The notes below the pieces were generated by a model, which saw nothing but the letters and a program-made list of their open reading frames with translations, was not told where the DNA came from and did not search any database. Shown here piece after piece: positions 16,353 through 26,370 of a stretch of 64,000 nt of DNA. The stretch comes from Streptomyces roseirectus. Its GTDB lineage: Bacteria; Actinomycetota; Actinomycetes; Streptomycetales; Streptomycetaceae. Location of the stretch: NCBI RefSeq assembly GCF_014489635.1, contig NZ_CP060828.1:558001-622000 (forward strand), in the 5' to 3' direction. The position numbers and the translations under genes were made by a program. Position 1 is the first letter of the stretch. Each line of letters begins with the position of its first letter.

Positions 16353-17690
16353 ATGCGCAGAACAACGAGCCGTGTCCTTCGCGGCGTCGCCCTCGTCTCC
16401 GTCCTGGCCGTCGGCGCCACCGCCTGCGGCAGCTCGGACGGCGACTCGGAGCAGAAGGCCGTCTCCGCCGGGGACCTCCAGGCGGCCCTGGACAAGGGCG
16501 GCGACATCACGGTCTGGGCCTGGGAGCCCACGCTGAAGACCGTGGCCGCCGACTTCCAGAAGAAGTACCCGAAGGTCAAGGTCAACCTGGTCGGCGAGCG
16601 CTCCGGCGACAAGCACTACACGGCGCTGTCGAACGCGATCTCGGCCGGCAAGGGCGTCCCGGACGTCGCCCAGGTCGAGTACTTCGCCGTCGGCCAGTAC
16701 TCGCTCACCAAGGGCCTCACCGACCTGTCGAAGTTCGGCGCCGACAAGCTCGCGTCGAAGTACACGCCGGGCCCGTGGAACGCCGTCAGCGACGACTCCA
16801 AGGTCTGGGGTCTGCCGATGGACTCGGGCCCGATGGCCCTGTTCTACAACAAGCAGGTCTTCGACAAGTACAAGATCGCCGTCCCGACCACGTGGGACGA
16901 GTACCTGGACGCGGCCCGCAAGCTGCACAAGGCCGACCCGAAGGCGTACATCGCCAACGACACGGGCGACGCGGGCTTCACCACGTCGATGCTGTGGCAG
17001 GCCGGCTCGCGCCCGTACAAGGTCGACGGCACCAAGGTCGGCATCAACTTCGACGACGCGGGCGCGAAGAAGTTCGAGACGGTCTGGCAGACGCTGATCA
17101 ACGAGAAGCTGCTCGCCCCGGTCACCGGCTGGACCGACGACTGGTACAAGGGCCTCGGCGACGGCACCATCGCGACCCTCGCGACGGGCGCCTGGATGCC
17201 CGCGAACTTCGTCACCGGTGTCCCCGGCGCGAAGGGCCAGTGGCGTGCCGCGGCCATGCCGGCGTGGACCAAGGGTGACAAGGCGAGCGCGGAGAACGGC
17301 GGCAGCTCGCTGACCGTTCCGTCGCTGGCGAAGAACAAGGAGCTGGCGTACGCGTTCGTCGAGTACGCGAACTCCGGCGCCGGTGTCGCCACCCGTGTCT
17401 CCGAGGGCGCCTTCCCCGCCACCAAGGCGGAGCTGGAGTCCCCGGCGTTCCAGGCGAAGAAGTTCGACTACTTCGGCGGCCAGGAGGCCAACAAGATCTT
17501 CGCCGAGTCCGCGGCGAACGTGGCGAGCGACTGGAAGTACCTTCCGTTCCAGCCGTACGCCAACTCGATCTTCAACGACACCGTCGGCAAGGCGTACGTC
17601 TCCTCGACGACGCTGGCGCAGGGCCTGAAGGCGTGGCAGGACGCCTCGGTGAAGTACGGCAACGAGCAGGGCTTCACGATCGAGAAGTAG
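16353..17690 (+). CDS. Extracellular sugar-binding lipoprotein of the ABC transporter
   Basis: 445 residues. The signal peptide ends in a lipobox VGATAC, so Cys25 should be lipidated and anchor the protein outside the membrane. The mature part is a family 1 solute-binding protein (ITVWAWEPTLKTVAADFQKK, VPDVAQVEYFAVGQ, WGLPMDSGPMALFYNKQVFD, FVEYANSG). Many Trp and Tyr residues in the cleft region fit an oligosaccharide ligand. It is third in the operon, 80 bases after the second permease. A strong hairpin follows and probably sets a higher level for this part of the transcript. Confidence 0.92.
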   Translation: MRRTTSRVLRGVALVSVLAVGATACGSSDGDSEQKAVSAGDLQAALDKGGDITVWAWEPTLKTVAADFQKKYPKVKVNLVGERSGDKHYTALSNAISAGKGVPDVAQVEYFAVGQYSLTKGLTDLSKFGADKLASKYTPGPWNAVSDDSKVWGLPMDSGPMALFYNKQVFDKYKIAVPTTWDEYLDAARKLHKADPKAYIANDTGDAGFTTSMLWQAGSRPYKVDGTKVGINFDDAGAKKFETVWQTLINEKLLAPVTGWTDDWYKGLGDGTIATLATGAWMPANFVTGVPGAKGQWRAAAMPAWTKGDKASAENGGSSLTVPSLAKNKELAYAFVEYANSGAGVATRVSEGAFPATKAELESPAFQAKKFDYFGGQEANKIFAESAANVASDWKYLPFQPYANSIFNDTVGKAYVSSTTLAQGLKAWQDASVKYGNEQGFTIEK

Positions 17691-17717
17691 CTCACGCCGA
17701 GCAGTACCCGAACGACC

Positions 17718-17747
17718 GGGCGGCGCGGCCCTGTTGCCGCGCCGCCC
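17718..17747 (+). terminator. Stable intercistronic hairpin between the binding protein and beta-galactosidase genes
   Basis: GGGCGGCGCGGC (17718-17729) pairs perfectly with GCCGCGCCGCCC (17736-17747) across a 6-nt loop, without a T run. It lies inside what otherwise looks like one operon, so it is either a partial terminator or an mRNA-stabilising element that raises binding-protein levels over the enzymes. Confidence 0.65.
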
Positions 17748-17775
17748 CCGTGCACCACCCTTGGGAAGGACCGCC

Positions 17776-19803
17776 ATGATCTCCACCCTCCACACCCGCG
17801 CCGTCCGCGGGGCGGACGGTGACCTCGCCCCCCGCTTCGGCTACGGCGCCGACTACAACCCCGAGCAGTGGCCCCGGGAGGTGTGGGAGGAGGACATCCG
17901 CCTGATGCGGGAGGCGGGCGTCAACGTCGTCTCCGTGGCGATCTTCTCCTGGGCGCGCCTGCAGCCCGGCCCCGACAGCTGGGACTTCGGCTGGCTGGAC
18001 GAGGTCATGGACCTGCTGCACGCGGGCGGCATAGGCGTCGACCTCGCCACCGCGACGGCGTCCCCGCCGCCGTGGCTGACGACGGCCCACCCGGAGATCC
18101 TGCCGGTCACGCAGACCGGCGAGACCCTGTGGCCGGGCGCCCGCCAGCACTGGCGGCCCACCTCCCCCGTCTTCCGCGAGCACGCCCTGCGCCTGGTGCG
18201 CGCGATGGCCGACCGCTACAAGGACCACCCGGCGCTGGTCGCCTGGCACGTCTCCAACGAGCTGGGCTGCCACAACGTCTACGACTACTCGGACGACGCC
18301 GCGCGCGCCTTCCGGGACTGGCTGCGCGCCCGCTACGGCACGCTGGACGCCCTCAACCACGCGTGGGGCACGGCGTTCTGGTCGCAGCGCTACACCGACT
18401 GGGAGCAGATCCTGCCGCCGCGTCTGGCGGCCTCGCACCCGAACCCGACGCAGCAGCTCGACTTCAAGCGGTTCTCCTCCGACGTCCTGAAGGACTACCT
18501 GCGCGCCGAGCGCGACATCCTGAAGGAGATCACCCCGGACGTCCCCGTCACCACGAACTTCATGGTGATGGGCGAGACGAAGGGCATGGACTACGCGGAC
18601 TGGGCGGCGGAGATCGACTTCGTCTCCAACGACCACTACGTGCACCCCGGCCCGCAGTCGCGCGACGAGCTGTCGTTCTCCGCGAACCTGACGAGCGGCA
18701 TCGCGGGCGGCAAGCCGTGGTTCCTGATGGAGCACTCCACGAGCGCCGTGAACTGGCAGCCCGTGAACGTCGCCAAGCGCCCCGGCGAGCTGGCGCGCGA
18801 CGCGCTGCTGCACGTGGCGCACGGCGCGGACGCCGTCTGCTACTTCCAGTGGCGGCAGTCGGCGGCGGGCGCCGAGAAGTACCACTCGGCGATGGTCCCG
18901 CACGCGGGTGCGGACAGCGAGGTCTTCCGGGCGGTCGCCGCGCTCGGCGCGACCCTCAAGGCCCTGGCCCCGGTGGCCGGTTCGGACCGTGAGTCCGCGC
19001 GCGTCGGCATCGTCTTCGACTGGGACTCGTGGTGGGCGAGCGAGCAGGACTCGCACCCCACCGAGCTCCTGAAGTACCGCCAGGAGGGCCTGGACTGGTA
19101 CTCGGCGCTCCTCGCGCTCGGCGTGCGCGCCGACCTGATCACCAAGCGCGCCGACTTCTCCCGCTACGACGTGCTGATCACCCCGGTCCTGCACGTCATG
19201 CCGGCCGAGCTGGCGAAGGAGCTGACCCGGTACGCCGAGCAGGGCGGCCACCTGATCGCCACGTACTTCTCGGCGGTCGTCGACGAGAACGACCACATCT
19301 GGCTGGGCGGTTACCCCGGCGCGCTGCGCGATCTGCTCGGCATCCGCGTCGAGGAGTTCGGCCCGCTGCTCGCGGGCGAGTCGGTCGCGCTGGACGACGG
19401 CACGACCGGCACCCTGTGGACCGACCGCATCACCCTGGCCGACGACTCCACCGAGGTCCTGGCCCGCTACGAGTCCGGCAACCAGTCCGGGCGCCCAGCG
19501 GTCACCCGCCGTGCGGCGGGCGGGGGTTCGGCGGCGTACGTGTCGACGCGGCTCGGCGTGCAGGGGCTGACGGCGCTGCTGCCGAAGCTGCTCGCGCCCG
19601 CCGGCGTGGAGAGCGAACTGCCCGAGCAGGCGCGCGGGCGCGTGGAGCTGACCGTGCGCAAGGGTGCCACGGAGAAGTTCCTGTTCCTCGTGAACCGCAC
19701 GGACGACACGGTCGACGTGAGCGGGTTCGCCGGTGAGGTGCTGTACGGCGACCTGGTGCTCGGTCCGCGTGAAGTGACCGTCGTCCGCCGCCCGTTGGCC
19801 TGA
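17776..19803 (+). CDS. GH42 beta-galactosidase
   Basis: 675 residues without a signal peptide, so cytoplasmic. The N-terminal TIM barrel has FGYGADYNPEQWPREVW and AIFSWARLQPGPDSWDF. The acid/base is E162 (WHVSNELGCHN) and the nucleophile E319 (WFLMEHSTSAVNWQ), the canonical GH42 pair. Next come the trimerisation domain (VLITPVLHVMPAELAKELTRY) and a C-terminal beta domain. ATG 17776 has AAGGA 6 nt upstream. It would cleave imported beta-galacto-oligosaccharides to galactose. Its position downstream of the importer and before a secreted galactanase makes beta-1,6- or beta-1,3-galactan fragments likelier substrates than lactose. Confidence 0.93.
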   Translation: MISTLHTRAVRGADGDLAPRFGYGADYNPEQWPREVWEEDIRLMREAGVNVVSVAIFSWARLQPGPDSWDFGWLDEVMDLLHAGGIGVDLATATASPPPWLTTAHPEILPVTQTGETLWPGARQHWRPTSPVFREHALRLVRAMADRYKDHPALVAWHVSNELGCHNVYDYSDDAARAFRDWLRARYGTLDALNHAWGTAFWSQRYTDWEQILPPRLAASHPNPTQQLDFKRFSSDVLKDYLRAERDILKEITPDVPVTTNFMVMGETKGMDYADWAAEIDFVSNDHYVHPGPQSRDELSFSANLTSGIAGGKPWFLMEHSTSAVNWQPVNVAKRPGELARDALLHVAHGADAVCYFQWRQSAAGAEKYHSAMVPHAGADSEVFRAVAALGATLKALAPVAGSDRESARVGIVFDWDSWWASEQDSHPTELLKYRQEGLDWYSALLALGVRADLITKRADFSRYDVLITPVLHVMPAELAKELTRYAEQGGHLIATYFSAVVDENDHIWLGGYPGALRDLLGIRVEEFGPLLAGESVALDDGTTGTLWTDRITLADDSTEVLARYESGNQSGRPAVTRRAAGGGSAAYVSTRLGVQGLTALLPKLLAPAGVESELPEQARGRVELTVRKGATEKFLFLVNRTDDTVDVSGFAGEVLYGDLVLGPREVTVVRRPLA

Positions 19804-19832
19804 CCCCCCGATATCCCCCCACATCCTCGACT

Positions 19833-19863
19833 CCCCGGGCGGCGTGTGTCCGTCCGCCCGGGG
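19833..19863 (+). terminator. Hairpin between GH42 and GH30 genes
   Basis: CCCCGGGCGG (19833-19842) pairs with CCGCCCGGGG (19854-19863), loop 11 nt. It may end most transcripts before the GH30 gene, which could have its own promoter in the 70 bases that follow, although I see no clear one. Confidence 0.55.
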
Positions 19864-19932
19864 TCACCCCCTCCTGCCCGTCCGGCGGGAGGGCCACCGC
19901 AGCGTTTCCACCTATGAAGCTGGGAGCACACG

Positions 19933-21969
19933 ATGGCACGACTCACCCGCGGCAGACGGTCGCTCGCGACCGCGTCGATGACGGCGCTGGCGACCGGAGC
20001 GGCACTGCTCACGATCCCGGCGCCGCTCGCGCAGGCCGACACGGTCACCCCGACCGTCACCGTCCAGCCGGATCCGTCGTACAAGCACGACTCGTTCGAG
20101 GGCTGGGGCACCAGCCTGGTGTGGTTCGCGAACGCGACCGGCGACTACCCGAAGGAGATCCGCGAGAAGCTCGCGAAGCTCCTGTTCGGCGACGACGGTC
20201 TCGCGCTGAACATCGCGCGTTACAACATCGGCGGCGGCAACGCCCCCGATGTGAAGGACTACTTGAGGGCCGGCGGCGCGGTCGAGGGCTGGTGGAAGGC
20301 CCCGGCGGGCACCACCCGTACCGACACCGACTGGTGGAGCGCGGACGACCCGGCCGACTGGAACGACAAGGCCGACCAGACGCAGCGCTGGTGGGTCGAC
20401 CGGATCAAGAAGGACATCACCCACTGGGAGGCGTTCTCCAACTCGCCGCCGTGGTTCATGACGGTCAGCGGCTACGTGTCGGGCGGTTTCAACGCCAACG
20501 ACGAGCAGCTGAAGGAGAGTTCGGTCAACGACTTCGCCGCCTACCTCGCGGGGGCGACGAAGCGACTGGAGAAGTCCTCCGGGATCAAGGTCGACACGGT
20601 CGACCCGTTCAACGAGCCCAACACCGGCTACTGGGGCACGCGTCTGGACGCGAACGGCCAGCCGGTGGGCGGCCGTCAGGAGGGCGCGCACATCGGGCCC
20701 GCCATGCAGGAGAAGGTCCTCGCGGCGCTCGCCCCCGCGCTGAAGAAGGCCAAGGTCGGCGCCGAGATATCGGCGATGGACGAGACCAACCCCGGTCTGT
20801 TCGCGACGAACTGGAACTCCTACTCGCAGGCGTCCAAGGACCTCGTCGGGCAGCTGAACGTCCACACCTACGGCACCGGGCAGCGCACGACGGCGCGTGA
20901 CCTCGCCAAGGCGGCCGACAAGCCGCTGTGGATGAGCGAGGTCGAGGGCGACTGGGGCGACGGGCAGAGCTTCACGGACATGCGTCCGGGTCTCGGTCTG
21001 GCCCAGCAGATCGTCAACGACCTGCGCGAACTGGAGCCCAAGGCGTGGGTGTTCTGGCAGCCGGTCGAGGACTACGACAACATGAAGCCGGGCGGCGAGT
21101 CCGCCAAGGGCGGCAACTGGGGTTCGATCCAGCTGCCGTTCAGCTGCACCTCGAAGGACACGCTGAAGTCGTGCCCGATCTACACGAACACCAAGTTCGA
21201 CACGGCGCGCAACTTCACGCACTTCATCAAGCCCGGTGACAGCCTGATCAAGGTGGACGACACGTCCAGCGCCGCCGCGGTGACCAAGGACGGCAAGGGC
21301 GCCTCGCTCGTCCACGTCAACTCGACGACCGCGCCGCGTACCGTCGTCATCGACCTGTCGCGCTTCGGCAAGATCGACCGCCGGGCGACGGTCACGCCGA
21401 CCGTCACCGACGCGGCGGGCAAGCTGGTCAAGCAGGCCGCGGTGAAGGTCGTCGACGGCAAGGCGTCGTTCACGGTGCCCGCGCAGTCGGTGACGTCGTT
21501 CGCCGTCAAGGGCGTCTCCGGGGTCGCGAAGGACGCGAGCCTGTTCAGCAAGGGCAAGGCGTACACGCTGACCGGCGTGCAGTCCAACAAGGCGGTGACG
21601 GTCGCCGCGAACGGCACCGGACTGACCATCAACTCGGCGAGCGGGGCGGTCGCCCAGCAGTGGCGTCTTGAGCAGGTGTACGGCACGACGGGCAACCGTC
21701 TGCGGTACGTCTTCGCCAACCCGGCCGAGGGCAAGCGCCTGGCCGTCCGGAACAACGTGCCGGTGATCGAGCCCGACACCGGCAGGCGTGACCCGGCGAC
21801 CGAGTGGATCCTGTCCACCACGGGCGACGGCACGTGGACCCTGGTCAACGCCGAGACGGGCCGTCTTCTGGAGGTCGGCGGGCAGTCGACCGAGGAGGGT
21901 GCCGCCGTCACCACCTGGCTCGCCAACTCCGGTGCCAACCAGCGCTGGCGCATCGCCCGCGTGAGCTGA
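19933..21969 (+). CDS. Secreted GH30 endo-beta-1,6-galactanase with a C-terminal ricin-type lectin domain
   Basis: 678 residues. A signal peptide (1 to about 35, ending APLAQAD) precedes a GH30 barrel with the N-terminal SFEGWGTSLVWFANATGDYP, the GGNAPD loop, acid/base E228 (DPFNEPNTGYWG) and nucleophile E336 (WMSEVEGDWG), followed by the beta-sandwich typical of GH30. The last 130 or so residues form a ricin-B/CBM13-like domain with QQWRLEQV and NQRWRIARV. The barrel motifs fit the actinomycete GH30_5 type that cuts beta-1,6-galactan side chains of arabinogalactan. Products would enter through the upstream importer and be split by the GH42 enzyme. The exact specificity is inferred from family and context. 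Confidence 0.88.
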   Translation: MARLTRGRRSLATASMTALATGAALLTIPAPLAQADTVTPTVTVQPDPSYKHDSFEGWGTSLVWFANATGDYPKEIREKLAKLLFGDDGLALNIARYNIGGGNAPDVKDYLRAGGAVEGWWKAPAGTTRTDTDWWSADDPADWNDKADQTQRWWVDRIKKDITHWEAFSNSPPWFMTVSGYVSGGFNANDEQLKESSVNDFAAYLAGATKRLEKSSGIKVDTVDPFNEPNTGYWGTRLDANGQPVGGRQEGAHIGPAMQEKVLAALAPALKKAKVGAEISAMDETNPGLFATNWNSYSQASKDLVGQLNVHTYGTGQRTTARDLAKAADKPLWMSEVEGDWGDGQSFTDMRPGLGLAQQIVNDLRELEPKAWVFWQPVEDYDNMKPGGESAKGGNWGSIQLPFSCTSKDTLKSCPIYTNTKFDTARNFTHFIKPGDSLIKVDDTSSAAAVTKDGKGASLVHVNSTTAPRTVVIDLSRFGKIDRRATVTPTVTDAAGKLVKQAAVKVVDGKASFTVPAQSVTSFAVKGVSGVAKDASLFSKGKAYTLTGVQSNKAVTVAANGTGLTINSASGAVAQQWRLEQVYGTTGNRLRYVFANPAEGKRLAVRNNVPVIEPDTGRRDPATEWILSTTGDGTWTLVNAETGRLLEVGGQSTEEGAAVTTWLANSGANQRWRIARVS

Positions 21970-21982
21970 CCCGGACACGGTG

Positions 21983-22018
21983 AAGGGGCCCCTGGGATTC
22001 GTCGTCCCGGGGCCCCTT
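21983..22018. terminator. Terminator at the end of the galactan operon
   Basis: AAGGGGCCCC-T-GGGA (21983-21997) pairs with TCCC-GGGGCCCCTT (22005-22018), with one bulged base, followed by TTC. It separates the convergent GH30 and lipoprotein genes and can act in both directions. Confidence 0.8.
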
Positions 22019-22021
22019 TCC

Positions 22022-22462
22022 TCATGTCCCGGTGGGTACCGGGCTCGGCCCGCTCCCGGTGAGCTTCACCAGCTCGCCGCCGATCGACGGCTGAAGCCTC
22101 TTCAGGACCTCGGCCTTCCCGCCGACGGCCCACTGGGGGCCGACGAGGTAGGTCCCCCCGTAGACGGCCGCCGCGTCCAGCCAGGTGTCCTTCAGCGTCT
22201 CCTTGGGGAACGTCGTGATGATGTAGTCCCCCTGCGCCGTCCGGCAGCTCCCCTCCCGCAACTCGGCCGCCTGGATGCGGAGGGCGGCCGTGCACCCCGT
22301 CAGCCCCGCGATGACCTCGACCTTGGCGGGCGCGACGACCTGCACGGCGGCCGGTCCGGCCGTCTCGGACGCCTGCGCGGCGGGCTCGCCCTCCCCTCCC
22401 CCGCAGGCGGTCAGCAGGAACAGCAGGGCGACAGCGGCGACGCCTCGGACGGTGTGGGGCAC
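22022..22462 (-). CDS. Small lipoprotein of unknown function
   Basis: 146 residues. A hydrophobic signal (VRGVAAVALLFLL) ends in a lipobox LLTAC, followed by a flexible GGGEGEPAAQASE linker. The mature domain (PAKVEVIAGLTGCTAALRIQ, SCRTAQGDYIITTFP, WLDAAAVYGGTYLVGPQWAV) has two cysteines likely to form a disulfide. I know similar short secreted proteins in Streptomyces but no function. GTG 22462 is chosen because GGAG lies 8 nt upstream; the frame is open to 22498 without a better site. An inverted repeat TGCGTAC/GTACGCA at 22490-22511 lies in its promoter region. Confidence 0.72.
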   Translation of the reverse strand: MPHTVRGVAAVALLFLLTACGGGEGEPAAQASETAGPAAVQVVAPAKVEVIAGLTGCTAALRIQAAELREGSCRTAQGDYIITTFPKETLKDTWLDAAAVYGGTYLVGPQWAVGGKAEVLKRLQPSIGGELVKLTGSGPSPVPTGT

Positions 22463-22785
22463 GGCGATGGCTCCGGGCTCGAACGGGGTTGCGTACACGG
22501 GGTGGTACGCACGGACAAGCCCGGACGTTCAGCCCGCGAACGCCCCGCCACAGCGCCCACCCGGCAGGACCGCCGGCCCCGCGCTCCCTCGCCCGGCCGT
22601 CCCGAGCCCGGCGGACGCCGCCCGCACGCCCCGGCCGCGCGGACGTGTTCTCGGCGCCGCCGTATTCCCCCGGGACGTCCCCGGCCGGCGTGAACGGCCG
22701 CCTTGCGCAGGCCCGTTCACCGCGGGCCGCACGAGCCCACGCGCCAGGCACCGCCTTTCCCCGACGGGCCGCCCCGTGCCCCCGC
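22463..22785. other. Intergenic region with one inverted repeat
   Basis: 323 bases between the lipoprotein start and the DUF3040-like stop. TGCGTAC (22490-22496) and GTACGCA (22505-22511) form a 7-bp inverted repeat with an 8-base spacer, placed where a regulator of the lipoprotein gene could bind. The rest is GC-rich with no coding signal that I trust. Confidence 0.4.
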
Positions 22786-23064
22786 TCACCGTCCTCTGTC
22801 CCCCGGATGTCTCCGGTGCGGATCGAACAGGGTCGCCGCCATCCCCGCCGCCACCAGCCCCGTCGCCAGCAGCAGCCCGTCGGGCAGGACGATGCCGGCG
22901 AGGAGCAGGGCGCCGGCCCCGCCGAGGGCCCACCAGGCGCGTGCGCGGCGGTACTCGCGGGGGCGTTCCGGCTGGCCCTCGGCGAGGGCGCGGGCGAAGC
23001 GGGCGTCGTCGCGTTCGGTCGCGGACGACAGGGCTCGGAGGCGGTCGTTGTCGGTGTCGGACAC
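22786..23064 (-). CDS. Small membrane protein, DUF3040-like
   Basis: 92 residues. An N-terminal soluble part (DNDRLRALSSATERDDARFA) is followed by a basic stretch and two membrane helices (WWALGGAGALLLAGIVL, LLLATGLVAAGMAATLF). This layout matches the actinobacterial DUF3040 proteins, whose role is unknown. GTG 23064 has GGGAGGA 5 nt upstream, so the open stretch to 23115 is not used. It follows the antiporter gene after 47 bases on the same strand, so the two are probably cotranscribed. Confidence 0.75.
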   Translation of the reverse strand: MSDTDNDRLRALSSATERDDARFARALAEGQPERPREYRRARAWWALGGAGALLLAGIVLPDGLLLATGLVAAGMAATLFDPHRRHPGDRGR

Positions 23065-23111
23065 GGGTCCTCCCGTCCGGGCCCGTGCGGGGCCCTTCCT
23101 GTGCGGGGCCG

Positions 23112-24371
23112 TCACCGGTCGGGGGCGGTGACGGGGGCCCTCACCTCTTCCTTGCGTTCCTCGCTCTGCTTGAGTTCTTCCGCCGGTGCACGATCGTCAG
23201 TCGTCGCGGCGCCCTTCTCCTCAGGTTCGCCACCACTGTGCACACGTCCCGCCGCGAGCGGCCCGAGCACGGCCAGCACGAGGACGTACCCGGCGATGAA
23301 CGGCGAGAGCCTGCTGTCGAGTCCGGCGTTCGCGGCCATCGCGGCGAGGATCAGCGCGAACTCGCCGCGCGCGAGCAGCGTCGTCGCGATGAGCAGCGCC
23401 TCACGGACCCGGTAGCCGTACAGCCGCGCCACGACGAGCCCGGCGGCGATGTTCATGGCGAGCGTGAGGACCACGGCGACGGCGACGGGCAGCGCGACGG
23501 CCGCGAAGTCGCCGGGGTCGATGGCGAGTCCGAACGCGAAGAAGAAGATCGCGGCGAACGCGTCCCGCAGCGGATGCACGAGCCGGCGGATCCGGGGCCC
23601 GGAGGGCGTCGCGCCGAGGATGAGGCCGACCATGAACGCGCCGATCGCGTCGGCGACCCCCAGGTACTCGGAGACCCCGGCGACGAAGACGGCGGCCCCG
23701 AGGAAGCTGATGACGAGGAGTTCGTCGTCCCGGACGTGGATCAGCCGGGCGACCAGGCGGGTGCCGTAGCGCGCGGCGGTGGCCAGCAGCAGGAGGAACC
23801 CGAACGCCTTGGCGACCTGCCAGGCGATCTCCAGCCCGCCCTGCGCGCCGCTGATGACGGGCTGCAGGACGGCCAGGTACAGCGCGAGGAAGATGTCCTC
23901 GACGACGATGACGCCGAGCACGATCTTCGTCCCGGGCCGTCCGATGCGCCCGAGGTCGATGAGGATCTTCGTGACGATCGCGGACGACGAGATCCCGAGG
24001 ACCCCCGCGAGCACCAGCGCCTCCCGCGCGCCCCAGCCGAGCCCGAACCCGAAGGCGAGTCCCGCGCCGACGTTCAGCACGAGGTAGCTGCCGCCCGCGA
24101 GGAGCAGCCGCCGGCCGCCGTTCTTGAGGTCGTCGACGTGGAATTCGAGGCCGAGGTAGAAGAGCAGGAGGACGAGTCCGAGGGCGGAGAGCATCTCGAA
24201 GTCGTGCGAGTCCCGCACGAGCACCAGCCCCGGTGTGTGCGGGCCGAGCAGGATTCCGGCGAGGGTGAAGAGCGGGATGGTGGGCAGCCCGAACCTGTTG
24301 CCGAGCCGGGCGAGGACGGCGGCGGCGAGGAAGGCTCCGCCGAGGGCCAGCAGCGAGTCAGCGTGTCCCAT
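23112..24371 (-). CDS. CPA2-family monovalent cation:proton antiporter (KefB-like membrane domain)
   Basis: 419 residues with about twelve membrane helices. Family signatures include LGRIGRPGTKIVLGVIVVED (the acidic ED of the transport site), GVADAIGAFMVGLILGATP, and LLARGEFALILAAMAANAGL near the end. The C-terminus is a short charged tail (GEPEEKGAATTDD..) with no TrkA-N or TrkA-C nucleotide-binding domain, unlike KefB or KefC, so gating would depend on a separate subunit or none. ATG 24371 has GGAGGT 6 nt upstream. The likely role is K+ or Na+ efflux in exchange for protons in pH or osmotic stress. Confidence 0.9.
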   Translation of the reverse strand: MGHADSLLALGGAFLAAAVLARLGNRFGLPTIPLFTLAGILLGPHTPGLVLVRDSHDFEMLSALGLVLLLFYLGLEFHVDDLKNGGRRLLLAGGSYLVLNVGAGLAFGFGLGWGAREALVLAGVLGISSSAIVTKILIDLGRIGRPGTKIVLGVIVVEDIFLALYLAVLQPVISGAQGGLEIAWQVAKAFGFLLLLATAARYGTRLVARLIHVRDDELLVISFLGAAVFVAGVSEYLGVADAIGAFMVGLILGATPSGPRIRRLVHPLRDAFAAIFFFAFGLAIDPGDFAAVALPVAVAVVLTLAMNIAAGLVVARLYGYRVREALLIATTLLARGEFALILAAMAANAGLDSRLSPFIAGYVLVLAVLGPLAAGRVHSGGEPEEKGAATTDDRAPAEELKQSEERKEEVRAPVTAPDR

Positions 24372-24564
24372 GGGTCACCTCCCGCCGGCGTGCGTGGGGA
24401 CGGGGGCGTACTGCGCGTGGGGAGTGGATGGGCTGTCCTCCTTGAACGGCAGGGGTGGACGACCCGGGTCCGGTCTCCCCGGGCCTTCCGTCACCCTGCC
24501 ATTCCGGAGGCGGCCCCCGGTATCGGGGGCGACACCCATATCGGGCGCCAGCCGCTCTCGGGTG

Positions 24565-26205
<1,641 letters not shown>

Positions 26206-26370
26206 GGATGGTTCCTCCGCATCGGTTCGTTCCCTGGTTGGGGGACATCCTCCCTCGTCAGGACGGTGGAGGGGAACCTGGGGTCGGTGCTGTCCGCGCC
26301 CTGTCCCCGCCCTGTGCCGGTGCGGGCCGGGGGCCGGGTCCGTCCCCGGCCCCCCGCTCGGCGACTGCGT

